A DNA stretch of 64,000 nucleotides from an uncultured Alphaproteobacteria bacterium (GTDB lineage: Bacteria; Pseudomonadota; Alphaproteobacteria; Rhizobiales; Ancalomicrobiaceae): positions 3,986 through 67,985 of the forward strand of contig CALBKH010000132.1 of NCBI GenBank assembly GCA_937892955.1. Reading direction: 5' to 3'. The stretch's first letter is position 1. The number at the start of each line of letters is the position of its first letter. The notes beneath the pieces were generated by a model. That model did no database searches, was not told the origin of the DNA, and worked only from the letters and a program-made list of their open reading frames with translations. The position numbers and the translations under genes were made by a program. Shown piece by piece: positions 43,271 to 51,300 of this stretch.

Positions 43271-43300
43271 GGCCACCGGGCGCTCCGCCGCCCGGTGGCC
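43271..43300. other. Perfect 12-bp-stem hairpin in a divergent promoter gap
   Basis: GGCCACCGGGCG (43271-43282) and CGCCCGGTGGCC (43289-43300) surround the loop CTCCGC. It lies in the 253-bp gap between the divergent small secreted protein genes (42931-43179 and 43433-43771), where a terminator is not expected, so it may be regulatory or repeat-derived. Confidence 0.45.
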
Positions 43301-43432
43301 GGGCCGGCGCACCGTGACCCTCCGGATTTCCACGGTCTTCGATCGCAGACGGTGACCACGGGCGGAGAAAATGTTCTAAACTCTCGAGCCGAACTCCTCG
43401 CCCGCCGGGCGCCAGATCAGGATCCGAGACTC

Positions 43433-43771
43433 ATGCGTTCGACCGTTCTCGCTCTCACCGCCGTCGTTCTCGCCGCCGTGCCGGCGGCCGCCGACGGCGT
43501 CTATCGCGGCGCTTCGTCGGTGGCCGGCGGGCGCGATCCGGTCTGCGCCGGCGTCACCTCGATGAACGCCATCGTCTCGGGCTCCGACATCCGTCTCGAC
43601 GGCGCGGTCTACGAGGGCGTCGGCATGCCCGGCAGCGGGACGGTCAAGGCGGACGGCAGCTTCACCGCGACCAAGGGTCCGGTCACCTTCTCCGGCAAGG
43701 TGACGGCGAAGCACGTCACCGCCCAGTGGAAGGGCCCCGACTGCTACGGCGCGATCGATCTGGCGAAGTGA
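43433..43771 (+). CDS. Small secreted hypothetical protein
   Basis: This 112-residue protein has a signal peptide (MRSTVLALTAVVLAAVPAAA, then DGVYRG) and a mature beta-rich domain with two cysteines (DPVCAGVTS and GPDCYGAID), probably disulfide-bonded. The alternating GSGTVKADGSFTA and VTFSGKVTAKHVTA segments look like a small beta barrel. No family is recognised. The ATG at 43433 is the only start with a good signal sequence. A strong terminator hairpin follows the stop. Confidence 0.65.
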   Translation: MRSTVLALTAVVLAAVPAAADGVYRGASSVAGGRDPVCAGVTSMNAIVSGSDIRLDGAVYEGVGMPGSGTVKADGSFTATKGPVTFSGKVTAKHVTAQWKGPDCYGAIDLAK

Positions 43772-43780
43772 GCAGACCCT

Positions 43781-43806
43781 GGAGGTCCCGGTCGGCCGGG
43801 ACCTCC
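43781..43806 (+). terminator. Terminator after the small secreted protein gene
   Basis: GGAGGTCCCGG (43781-43791) and CCGGGACCTCC (43796-43806) form a perfect 11-bp stem with loop TCGG, ten bases after the stop codon. The T-run is weak (GCGAG follows). Confidence 0.7.
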
Positions 43807-43908
43807 GCGAGAGGATCGCGCGTATCGCAAAGCGCCCGCGGAACCTTCGCGGGGTCGAGCCGATCCGTCCGCAGCGTCGCGACCACCGCCGAACTCGACC
43901 GAACCACG

Positions 43909-44027
43909 GGCCGCCATCCCCGGTGGGACGCGAAGCGGAGGGGAAGGGGATCCAGCGGCTCTTCAACAGGTCGAGAGGCCGATGGGTCCCCTTCCCTCGC
44001 GCGTCGCGCTCGCCGGGGACGATGGCC
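43909..44027. repeat. 119-bp imperfect palindromic intergenic element
   Basis: Arms of about 45 bp (43909-43953 and 43984-44027) are inverted copies at roughly 75% identity by eye, around a 30-bp spacer. Both strands encode related peptides when read in one frame: RWIPFPSASRPTG on the minus strand and RWVPFPRASRSPG on the plus strand. This is like the WIPAFAGMT-encoding palindromes widespread in proteobacteria. It fills most of the 316-bp gap before amn's 3' end and holds no gene. Confidence 0.6.
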
Positions 44028-44087
44028 GAATTCGAGGCGCCGGAGCTACCGGAATCCCGCCTTTCGGCAATCCCAAACCAACGCTCT

Positions 44088-45569
44088 TCACTGGAAGGCC
44101 ACTTCCTCGAAGCTCCTGAGCTTCCGGGAGTGGATCTTCTCGGCCGGCATCGAGCGCAGTTTCTCCATGGCGCGGATGCCGATGCGCAGATGTTGGCCGA
44201 CCTGACGGCGGTAGAACTCGCTCGCCATGCCGGGCAGCTTCAATTCACCGTGCAGCGGCTTGTCGGAGACGCAGAGCAGCGTGCCGTAGGGGACGCGGAA
44301 GCGGAAGCCGTTCGCCGCGATGGTCGCCGATTCCATGTCGAGGGCGATGGCACGCGACTGGGAGAAGCGCTCGACCAGTTCGCGCTGATCCCTGAGCTCC
44401 CAATTGCGGTTGTCGATGGTGGCGACGGTGCCCGTCCGCATCACCGTCTTCAATTCCCAGCCGGTCAGGCCGGTGATTTCGGCCACCGCCTGTTCGAGCG
44501 CCACCTGGATTTCGGCGAGCGCCGGCACCGGCGCCCACAGCGGCAGGTCGGCGTCGAGGACGTGGTCGTCGCGCACATAGGCGTGGGCGAGGACGTAGTC
44601 GCCGAGCTTCTGTGAATTCCGCAAGCCCGCGCAGTGGCCGAGCATCACCCAGGCGTGCGGACGCAGCACCGCGACGTGGTCGGTGATGGTCTTGGCGTTG
44701 GAGGGGCCGACGCCGATGTTGACCATGGTGATGCCGGAATGGCCCTTGCGCGTCAGGTGATAGGCCGGCATCTGCGGCAGGCGTGGCGGCGCGGCGCCCT
44801 CGACCGGTTCGGACGCGCCGCGCTTCCAGACGAGATTGCCGGGCTCGACGAAGGCCTCGTAATCGCCCGCCGGGTCGTCGACCGCGGCGCGGGCATAGGC
44901 GATGAACTCGTCGACGTAGAACTGGTAGTTGGTGAAGAGCACGTAGTTCTGGAAATGCTCCGGTTTCGTCGCCGTGTAGTGGGCGAGGCGGTGGAGCGAA
45001 TAGTCGACGCGCGGTGCGGTGAAGGGGGCGAGCGGGCCGGGTTCGCCGGCGGCGACCTCGAGCGTGCCGTTGACGATGGCGTCGTCGGTGACGGCGAGGT
45101 CGGGGACGTCGAAGAGGTCTCGTAGAGGCCGGTCGAGCCGTTCGGCCGCCTCGAAGGACAGGCCCTCGTCGGATCGCAGGGCGAAATGGATCGGCACCGG
45201 CACCGCCGACCAGCCGACCTCGACGCCGACGCCGTGGTTGGCGAGGAGCTGGCCGATCTGGACCTCGAGATAGTGGGCGAAGAGGTCGGGCCGGGTCACC
45301 GTCGTCGCATAGACGCCGGGGGCCTGGACGTAGCCGAAGGCGAGACGGCTGTCGAGGCGGGCGTGGGTGTCGATGGTGATGCGCAATTCCGGATAGAAGG
45401 CGCGGATGCGGCCCTCGACGGCCTCGCCGTCGAGCACCTCGCGGAAGCGCCTGTTGAGGAAGGCGATCGCCTCGTCGTAGAGCGCGATCAGCCGCGCCAC
45501 CGCGGCCGTCGCCTCGGTGAAGATCTCGAAGGGACGTCCCTTCGGAGTGTCGACGGGTCCGTTCGACAT
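44088..45569 (-). CDS. amn: AMP nucleosidase
   Basis: This enzyme hydrolyses AMP to adenine and ribose 5-phosphate, a purine salvage control point. The 493-residue protein has a long N-terminal Amn-specific domain (PFEIFTEATAAVARLIALYD onward) and a C-terminal nucleoside-phosphorylase-like fold with GHSGITMVNIGVGPSNAKT, WVMLGHCAGLR and ALDMESATIAANGFRFRVPYGTLLCVSDKPLHGELKLPGMAS as separate conserved blocks. The ATG at 45569 has a GGAGGGGAGG stretch about 10 bases upstream. It lies 83 bp from the HAD gene on the same strand. The cytoplasmic enzyme is normally activated by MgATP and inhibited by phosphate. Confidence 0.95.
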   Translation of the reverse strand: MSNGPVDTPKGRPFEIFTEATAAVARLIALYDEAIAFLNRRFREVLDGEAVEGRIRAFYPELRITIDTHARLDSRLAFGYVQAPGVYATTVTRPDLFAHYLEVQIGQLLANHGVGVEVGWSAVPVPIHFALRSDEGLSFEAAERLDRPLRDLFDVPDLAVTDDAIVNGTLEVAAGEPGPLAPFTAPRVDYSLHRLAHYTATKPEHFQNYVLFTNYQFYVDEFIAYARAAVDDPAGDYEAFVEPGNLVWKRGASEPVEGAAPPRLPQMPAYHLTRKGHSGITMVNIGVGPSNAKTITDHVAVLRPHAWVMLGHCAGLRNSQKLGDYVLAHAYVRDDHVLDADLPLWAPVPALAEIQVALEQAVAEITGLTGWELKTVMRTGTVATIDNRNWELRDQRELVERFSQSRAIALDMESATIAANGFRFRVPYGTLLCVSDKPLHGELKLPGMASEFYRRQVGQHLRIGIRAMEKLRSMPAEKIHSRKLRSFEEVAFQ

Positions 45570-45652
45570 GCGCCTTGCCTCCCCTCCGGCGCGCCGCCGG
45601 TCGACCGCCACTTCTTCTCTTCCGAAGTCTCGTCCGAGCGCCGGCCTCGCGT

Positions 45653-46321
45653 TCACGCCGCGGCACGCGGCAGATGCGTGGCGAGGATCCGCGGCAGGTC
45701 GGTGTGTTTCGCGAAGGTCGCCGCAGCGCCGGCGGCGCGCAGTCGGTCGGCGAGACCGGCGGTGACGTGGCCACCGCCGACGAAACCGACGACCTCCATG
45801 CCGGCGCGGCGCGCCGCCGTGACCCCGGCGACCGAATCCTCGATCACCAGACAGTCGGCCGGATCTGCTCCCATCTGCGAGGCGGCGTACATCAGGATGT
45901 CGGGGGCGGGCTTGGCCCGCTTCACCTGGCTCGCCGAATAGATGCGCCCGTCGAAGAGATGGGCGAGACCGCAGGTGGCGAGGTTGTCGATGAGCGCCGG
46001 CAGGCGGGTCGAGGAGGCGACGCAGCACGGCAGATCGAGCGCCTCGACCATGGCGTGGGCGCCCGGCACAGGCTTCAGCTCGCGGGCGAAGACCTCGCGG
46101 ACACGGGCGAGATGAGCCTCGAGGAATCCGGCCGGCAGCGGACGGCCGAGTTCGCGTTCGATCGTCTCCCAGACTTCCTTCGTGGTTGTGCCGGCGAAGC
46201 GGGCGCAGACGGTCTCGACGGAGATCGGCAGGCCGAGGCCGGTCATCGCCTCGGCTTCGAGCCGGGCGACGACGATCTCGCTGTCGATGAGCACACCGTC
46301 GCAGTCGAAGATGACGAGCAT
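45653..46321 (-). CDS. HAD family phosphatase (subfamily IA)
   Basis: This is a 222-residue haloacid-dehalogenase-like hydrolase. The first motif DCDGVLIDSE supplies the nucleophile Asp and the acid/base Asp. Motif II is VASSTR, motif III has the Lys in QVKRAKPAPD and motif IV is VIEDSVAGVTAA. The cap domain between motif I and II is of the small helical type, so the substrate is likely a small phosphate ester such as phosphoglycolate or a sugar phosphate. The protein begins at ATG 46321 directly with the first strand. It lies next to ccrM, divergently transcribed, in an arrangement common in rhizobia. Confidence 0.9.
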   Translation of the reverse strand: MLVIFDCDGVLIDSEIVVARLEAEAMTGLGLPISVETVCARFAGTTTKEVWETIERELGRPLPAGFLEAHLARVREVFARELKPVPGAHAMVEALDLPCCVASSTRLPALIDNLATCGLAHLFDGRIYSASQVKRAKPAPDILMYAASQMGADPADCLVIEDSVAGVTAARRAGMEVVGFVGGGHVTAGLADRLRAAGAAATFAKHTDLPRILATHLPRAAA

Positions 46322-46329
46322 GAAGATCC

Positions 46330-46334
46330 GACTC
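46330..46334. promoter_or_regulatory. GANTC methylation site in the ccrM upstream region
   Basis: GACTC matches the GANTC target of CcrM, about 180 bp upstream of the ccrM start and nine bases upstream of the HAD gene's ATG. It is the only GANTC in the 192-bp gap. Whether it is functional cannot be judged from sequence. Confidence 0.35.
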
Positions 46335-46433
46335 GTTCGGTTGGCGGAGATCTCTTCTCTTTTAGGAGCGCGCCGGTGCGCCGGGAAGGGGCGAGATACG
46401 GGTTATCCCGTTCGTCGCGCCGTCGCCTCGCCC

Positions 46434-46449
46434 TTTACCTGCCCTTTAC
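46434..46449 (+). promoter_or_regulatory. Candidate CtrA-type box upstream of ccrM
   Basis: TTTA-N7-TTTAC at 46434-46449 resembles the CtrA consensus TTAA-N7-TTAAC with one mismatch per half-site. The two half-sites lie inside a tandem repeat of GCCCTTTACC (46430-46439 and 46441-46450) with an 11-bp period. It is about 65-80 bp before the ccrM start. Confidence 0.4.
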
Positions 46450-46513
46450 CGCGATCGGTAACCATGACGCCATCGAGTAGCGTTCAGTAGCCGCGTATCA
46501 GGCGAGTACGTTC

Positions 46514-47668
46514 ATGCCCCAGTCGCGTATCCGGACGGCCCGAACGGGCTCGCCTGACCTCTCTTCACGTGAGGCCTCGGCACTCCATCCCCATCTCGAC
46601 CGCATCCTCGTCGGCGATTGCGTCGCCGAACTGGAGAAACTGCCGGCGAAGTCGGTCGATCTGGTCTTCGCCGATCCGCCCTACAATCTCCAGCTCGCGG
46701 GCACCCTGCATCGGCCGGACCAGAGCCTCGTCGACGCCGTCGACGACGAGTGGGACCGGTTCGACAGTTTCGAGGCCTACGACGCCTTCACCCGCGCCTG
46801 GCTGCTCGCGGTGCGCCGCGTGTTGAAGCCGAACGGCACGATCTGGGTGATCGGCAGCTATCACAACATCTTCCGCGTCGGCACCATTCTCCAGGACCTC
46901 GGCTTCTGGATCCTCAACGACGTGGTGTGGCGCAAGACCAACCCGATGCCCAACTTCAAGGGTCGGCGCTTCCAGAACGCCCACGAGACGCTGATCTGGG
47001 CCGGTCGCGACCAGGACACCAAGAAATACACCTTCAACTACGACGCGCTGAAGGCCTTCAACGAAGACACGCAGATGCGGTCGGACTGGACGATCCCGAT
47101 CTGCTCGGGCGGCGAACGGCTGAAGGACGACGCCGGTGACAAGGTGCATCCGACCCAGAAGCCGGAGGGGCTGCTGCACCGGGTGATGCTCGCCTCGTCG
47201 AACCCCGGTGACGTGGTGCTCGACCCGTTCTTCGGCACCGGCACCACCGGCGCGGTGGCGAAGAAGCTCGGCCGCTCCTTCGTCGGCATCGAGCGCGACG
47301 CGACCTATGCCGAGGCGGCGCGGACCCGCATCGACGCGGTGGTGCCGCACGACGCGGCGTCGCTGGAGATGGCCAAGGGCAAGAAGGCGGAGGTCCGCGT
47401 GCCCTTCGGTGCGCTGATCGAGGCCGGGCTGATCGAGGCCGGCGAGATCCTCTACGGACCCAAGGGGCGTCACCTCGCCCGCGTCCGGGTCGACGGCAGC
47501 CTCGAGGCGCTGGGGCGGACCGGCTCGATCCACCGGATCGGCGCGCTGGTCCAGGAGGCCGAGGCGTGCAACGGCTGGACCTTCTGGCACGTGACCCGCA
47601 ACGGCGTACCGATGGTCATCGACGAACTCAGACAGCAGATGCGCACCGCGATGGGCGAAGCCGGCTGA
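46514..47668 (+). CDS. ccrM: Cell-cycle adenine DNA methyltransferase CcrM (GANTC)
   Basis: This solitary methyltransferase modifies adenine in GANTC sites after replication and couples gene expression to the cell cycle. The 384-residue protein has the catalytic DPPYNLQLAG at about 54-63, the SAM-binding FFGTGTTGAVAKKLGR about 180 residues later (beta-class order), and a C-terminal CcrM-specific domain of about 110 residues (VPFGALIEAGLIEAG onward) that binds DNA. The ATG at 46514 lies close to the family start; a first 25 residues are poorly conserved. No restriction partner is present. Candidate CtrA and GANTC sites lie upstream, and a strong terminator follows. Confidence 0.95.
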   Translation: MPQSRIRTARTGSPDLSSREASALHPHLDRILVGDCVAELEKLPAKSVDLVFADPPYNLQLAGTLHRPDQSLVDAVDDEWDRFDSFEAYDAFTRAWLLAVRRVLKPNGTIWVIGSYHNIFRVGTILQDLGFWILNDVVWRKTNPMPNFKGRRFQNAHETLIWAGRDQDTKKYTFNYDALKAFNEDTQMRSDWTIPICSGGERLKDDAGDKVHPTQKPEGLLHRVMLASSNPGDVVLDPFFGTGTTGAVAKKLGRSFVGIERDATYAEAARTRIDAVVPHDAASLEMAKGKKAEVRVPFGALIEAGLIEAGEILYGPKGRHLARVRVDGSLEALGRTGSIHRIGALVQEAEACNGWTFWHVTRNGVPMVIDELRQQMRTAMGEAG

Positions 47669-47700
47669 GGCGATCCGCCCACGGTTCGGAACGAAACGAC

Positions 47701-47731
47701 GAAGCCCCCGGGGCCGGACCCCGGGGGCTTC
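47701..47731. terminator. Strong bidirectional terminator after ccrM
   Basis: GAAGCCCCCGGGG (47701-47713) and CCCCGGGGGCTTC (47719-47731) form a perfect 13-bp stem with loop CCGGA, followed by GCTTTCG. It separates ccrM from the convergent metallophosphoesterase gene. Confidence 0.85.
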
Positions 47732-47764
47732 GCTTTCGTCACGATGCCTCTCGGCGTCGCGGTG

Positions 47765-48757
47765 TCACTTCTTCGCCGGCGGGATCTGGGCGATCTCCTG
47801 GAAGGCGAAAGGCTTGTCGGCGTCGTCGGGATCGACGATCACCCGCACCGCGCCGACGATCTTCTCGCCCGGCACCTGCAGGCGAGTGATGCCCGGAACC
47901 GGCTTCATGTCAGTGCCGTAGAACGGCGTCACCTGGAAGAAATGGGCGTCGCCGTTGATGACGAGCACCGGCTTGCCGAAGGCCTTGGCCTGCTTCTCGA
48001 TGGTCTTCAGCGTCTTGACGAAGCCCGAGGCGAGCGGCACGTCCGGCTCGAACTGCTTGATGTCCCACATCTCTGCCTGAAGCGAGATCACCACGGCGCC
48101 GAGCTTGTCCGCCACGGCCTTCTCGAAGGCGGCGGTGAGCCATTTCTGATTGGCTTCGTCGCGGGCGAAGAACTCCTTGACGTTGTCGAGGCCGCGGGTC
48201 TCGAAATTGTTGTTGGAGCCGGGGATGTTGGGCTGGACGAACATCACGCCGTTCATGACGAAGCGGGTGTTCTCGACGAAGAGCTTGCCGTCCCAGGCCT
48301 TGACGTCGGGCATCAGCTCGGACTGGCGCTCGAGCGCGATGGGGTTCTTGCCCAGCGACTGCGGCGCGGCGAAGAACATCTCGCGGACCTTGTTCAGGCG
48401 CTCGTTCGGGTCGAACCTCCCGGCCTTCTCGCGATGACAGTCGGTCCATTCGTTGTCGCCGACGGTGTAGACCAGCGGGCCGTCGAACATGGCGAACTCG
48501 TCCGCGACCTTCCGGAAGGTCTCGTCGGAGCAGACGGTCGAGCCCGCCTTGATGTCGCCCATGTGGATGGAGACGGCCGGCTTCAGCGCGTTGATCCTGG
48601 CGATCAGCGCCTCGAAACGCGGATAGTCGTCGGGCAGCTTGTAGGGCATGTCGCCGAGGGCGACGAAGGCGAAGGAATGCGGACCGCCGACATCGACGGC
48701 CGCAGCCGGGGAAGCGGCGGCGACGGCGAGAGCGGCGGCGAGGACGAGGCGACGCAT
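47765..48757 (-). CDS. Secreted metallophosphoesterase-like protein
   Basis: This 330-residue protein has a signal peptide (MRRLVLAAALAVAAASPAAA) and a calcineurin-like phosphoesterase pattern: FVALGDMPY, HMGDIKAGS, YTVGDNEWTDC and VLVINGDAHFF provide the Asp, Asn and His metal ligands, although the first motif lacks the usual DXH. It is therefore a periplasmic or outer-membrane-associated phosphatase-like protein; the substrate is unknown. A NNNFETRGLDN loop and a Lys-rich helical region fill the insert. The ATG at 48757 gives the signal peptide. A strong terminator on its 3' side is shared with ccrM. Confidence 0.75.
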   Translation of the reverse strand: MRRLVLAAALAVAAASPAAAVDVGGPHSFAFVALGDMPYKLPDDYPRFEALIARINALKPAVSIHMGDIKAGSTVCSDETFRKVADEFAMFDGPLVYTVGDNEWTDCHREKAGRFDPNERLNKVREMFFAAPQSLGKNPIALERQSELMPDVKAWDGKLFVENTRFVMNGVMFVQPNIPGSNNNFETRGLDNVKEFFARDEANQKWLTAAFEKAVADKLGAVVISLQAEMWDIKQFEPDVPLASGFVKTLKTIEKQAKAFGKPVLVINGDAHFFQVTPFYGTDMKPVPGITRLQVPGEKIVGAVRVIVDPDDADKPFAFQEIAQIPPAKK

Positions 48758-48944
48758 CGTGTCATCTCCAGGAGGGGGAAAAGCGTGGCGGCATCCTCGG
48801 CGGCATCGACGACGCTTCGATGAACGCCGCGACGGCGGAGCGGCGTGACCCTGCCCTGCGAACCGGACGGCAGACGCGCCGGTCGGCCTCGTCTATCGTT
48901 TCGACACCACGGCCCTCGCGGCCGTTCCTCGATCCGGGATCCGC

Positions 48945-49367
48945 ATGACCACGCTTCCGACCCTCGACGATTTCCCCGCCCGCACCTTCGACAAGCTGCG
49001 CTACGGCGACACCGACCGGCAGGGCCACGTCAACAACGCCGTCTTCGCCACCTTCTTCGAGACCGGGCGGGTCGAGATGCTGCTCGCCGGCGGCGGCGAT
49101 TTCCTGGCGCCCGGTCAGTCGCTGGTGTTGGCGCGGCTGGAGATCGACCTCGTCGCCGAGATCAACTGGCCGGGCACGGTCGAGATCGGCACGCGCGTCG
49201 CCAAGATCGGCCGCTCGTCGATGTCGCTCGAGCAGGCGGTGTTCCAGAACGGGGTGCTGGCGGCGCGCGGCATCTCGGTGGTGGTGCTGACCGACGAGAC
49301 GACACGGCGCTCGACGCCCCTGTCGGAGAGCGCGATCGAGAAGCTGAGCGCCTACCGCGCCGGCTGA
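48945..49367 (+). CDS. Acyl-CoA thioesterase (4HBT hotdog fold)
   Basis: This 140-residue single-hotdog protein has the 4-hydroxybenzoyl-CoA-type motif YGDTDRQGHVNNAVF (about 20-34), with the catalytic Asp in the DTDRQGHVNN loop, then VEMLLAGGG and the C-terminal VFQNGVLAARGISVVVL. It probably hydrolyses a short to medium acyl-CoA in the cytoplasm as a dimer or tetramer. The substrate is not visible. The ATG at 48945 is the first in frame. It converges on mutY with a 17-bp gap; the 187 bp between the metallophosphoesterase start and this gene hold both divergent promoters. Confidence 0.85.
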   Translation: MTTLPTLDDFPARTFDKLRYGDTDRQGHVNNAVFATFFETGRVEMLLAGGGDFLAPGQSLVLARLEIDLVAEINWPGTVEIGTRVAKIGRSSMSLEQAVFQNGVLAARGISVVVLTDETTRRSTPLSESAIEKLSAYRAG

Positions 49368-49384
49368 AGCGGCGTGGCCTCCCC

Positions 49385-50476
49385 TCACCTTCCCCGGCGC
49401 GGCGGCGTGCCGTCGTGGGCGGCTGCGATCGCCTTGCGGAAGACCGTCGGCAGCGCCTCGCCGGCGATCTCGTCGGGCGGCGACCACCAGTGGCCGTCCG
49501 GCGCTGGAGCATCGGCGGCGACGTCGGCGCGCAGGACGACGAGGCGCAGGTGGAAATGGGTGAAGGTGTGCTCGACCAGCGTCGGCATCCGCACCCAGGC
49601 GCCGGCGAGCGGCGGATGCGCGGCGGCATCACCGTCGGGCTCGGCCGCACCGACCTCGCGCCACGGCGAACCCGGCGGTTCGCTCATGCCGCCGAGGAGA
49701 CCTTTCGGCGGGCGACGACGCAGCAGCACCGCGCCGTCGGCGCGCACCGCGACATGGGCCGTGCCGGTGCGGGTCGGCCGAGCCGCCTTCGGAGCGCGGC
49801 GCGGGAAGGTCTCGGGCGAGCCGAGCGCGCGGGCGGCGCAGCCTTCCGACCACGGGCACAGCGCGCAGGCCGGCTTCCTCGGGGTGCAGACGGTGGCGCC
49901 GAGATCCATCATCGCTTGCGCGAAGTCGCCGGGTCGTTCGATCGGCGTCAGCGTCGCCGCGAGGCGGCGCAACTCGGGCTTCGCCGTGGGCATCTCCGCC
50001 TCCACGGCGAAGAGGCGGGCGACGACGCGTTCGACGTTGCCGTCGACCACGGTCGCAGGCGCATCGAAGGCGATGGCGGCGATCGCCGCGGCGGTGTAGG
50101 GGCCGACGCCGGGCAGCGCCCGCAGGCCCTCCTCGGTCTCGGGGAAGCGGCCGCCGTGATCGGCGACGACGACGCGGGCGCAGGCGTGGAGATTGCGGGC
50201 GCGCGAATAGTAGCCGAGGCCGGCCCAGGCCTTCATCACCTCGGTCTCGTCGGCACGCGCCAGATCGGTGACCGATGGCCAGCGGACGGTGAAGGCCTCG
50301 AAGTAGCTCTTCACCGCGGCGACCGTCGTCTGCTGCAGCATGATCTCGGAGAGCCACACCCGATAGGGATCGGCGATTTCGCCCGCGGCTCGATCGACCG
50401 GGCTCACCCGCCACGGCAGGCGGCGGTGATGGCGGTCGTACCAGGCGAGGAGGTGGGCGGGGTCGAAGGCGGGCAT
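49385..50476 (-). CDS. mutY: A/G-specific adenine glycosylase
   Basis: This base-excision enzyme removes adenine mispaired with 8-oxoguanine. The 363-residue protein contains LSEIMLQQT with the catalytic Glu44, the helix-hairpin-helix LPGVGPYTAAAI, the catalytic Asp145 in VVDGNVERV, and the iron-sulfur loop C-X6-C-X2-C-X5-C (Cys197, 204, 207, 213). The C-terminal 130 residues form the NUDIX-like domain that recognises 8-oxoG (VLLRRRPPKGLLGGM, FTHFHLRLVVL). The ATG at 50476 matches family starts; the frame is open further upstream but overlaps the DUF721 gene. It belongs to the conserved mutY-DUF721-dsbA-smc cluster. Confidence 0.93.
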   Translation of the reverse strand: MPAFDPAHLLAWYDRHHRRLPWRVSPVDRAAGEIADPYRVWLSEIMLQQTTVAAVKSYFEAFTVRWPSVTDLARADETEVMKAWAGLGYYSRARNLHACARVVVADHGGRFPETEEGLRALPGVGPYTAAAIAAIAFDAPATVVDGNVERVVARLFAVEAEMPTAKPELRRLAATLTPIERPGDFAQAMMDLGATVCTPRKPACALCPWSEGCAARALGSPETFPRRAPKAARPTRTGTAHVAVRADGAVLLRRRPPKGLLGGMSEPPGSPWREVGAAEPDGDAAAHPPLAGAWVRMPTLVEHTFTHFHLRLVVLRADVAADAPAPDGHWWSPPDEIAGEALPTVFRKAIAAAHDGTPPRRGR

Positions 50477-50570
50477 GGATCGGAGGTAACGTGGGGACGG
50501 CGCGGGGAAAAGGGGGTGAGGCGGAACCGCGGCCTTGTTTCCGGCAGAGACCGCGTCCATCGTCCGCCCC

Positions 50571-51113
50571 ATGTCGACACCCCACGATCCGACCGACGAC
50601 GTTTCTCCTCGCCCGCGCGGCCGGCGCGGAGCGCGCGCCGTCGCCGATCTCGTCGGCGATGCGCTGAAGCCGGCGGCGAAGAAGCGCGGCTTCGCCTCCA
50701 CCGATCTCTTTCGCAACTGGGCCGACATCGTCGGGCCGGTGTTCGCCCAGGTGACGCAGCCGGAGCGGCTCTCCTGGCCGCGCCGCCTCGACGACGGCGG
50801 CGAGCAGGGGTTCGAACCGGCTGTCCTGATCGTGCGCTGCGAGGGCTCGCGGGCGCTCTTGTTGCAGCACGAAGCGCCGACCGTCGTCGAACGGATCAAC
50901 GCCGTCTTCGGCTTTCCCGCCGTCGCGCGGCTGAAGATCGTGCAGAAGCCGATCCACCGGCCGGCGGTCGCCCGGCCGCCGCGGCTCGCCGCCCTTTCCG
51001 CCGCCCAAGAGGCGCATGTCGCCGAGATCACCGCCGAGATCGAGGACGAGGGCCTGAAACGGGCGCTGATCGACCTCGGCCGGGCGGTGTTGGGCTCGCG
51101 CAAGCCGAAATGA
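50571..51113 (+). CDS. DUF721 / DciA-like protein
   Basis: This 180-residue protein carries the DUF721 domain: a positively charged N-terminus (RPRGRRGARAVADLVG), the core FASTDLFRNWADIVGPVFAQVTQPERLSWP, in two parts, and the strand SRALLLQHEAPTVVERINAVFGFPAVARLKIVQ. DciA proteins of this family load the replicative DnaB helicase; this one may do the same, though DUF721 proteins are diverse. It is divergent from mutY with a 94-bp gap and is followed by the DsbA gene. The ATG at 50571 fits the family; a TTG at 50535 is an alternative. Confidence 0.82.
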   Translation: MSTPHDPTDDVSPRPRGRRGARAVADLVGDALKPAAKKRGFASTDLFRNWADIVGPVFAQVTQPERLSWPRRLDDGGEQGFEPAVLIVRCEGSRALLLQHEAPTVVERINAVFGFPAVARLKIVQKPIHRPAVARPPRLAALSAAQEAHVAEITAEIEDEGLKRALIDLGRAVLGSRKPK

Positions 51114-51300
51114 CGGGCGCAAACCGCGGGTTTTCCCCGGATAACGATCGCGCGAGGTCGGCGCGAGGGGCGACGTCTCGCCACAATCGGGCTATTGATT
51201 GAGCGAGCCGACGTGTCGGGCCGCACCTTCTCGGACGAGCCCGGACGGACAGGTCCCGCCTTTTTTCCGAGCCTTCGGACAACTCGAGGACATTTCGCCC

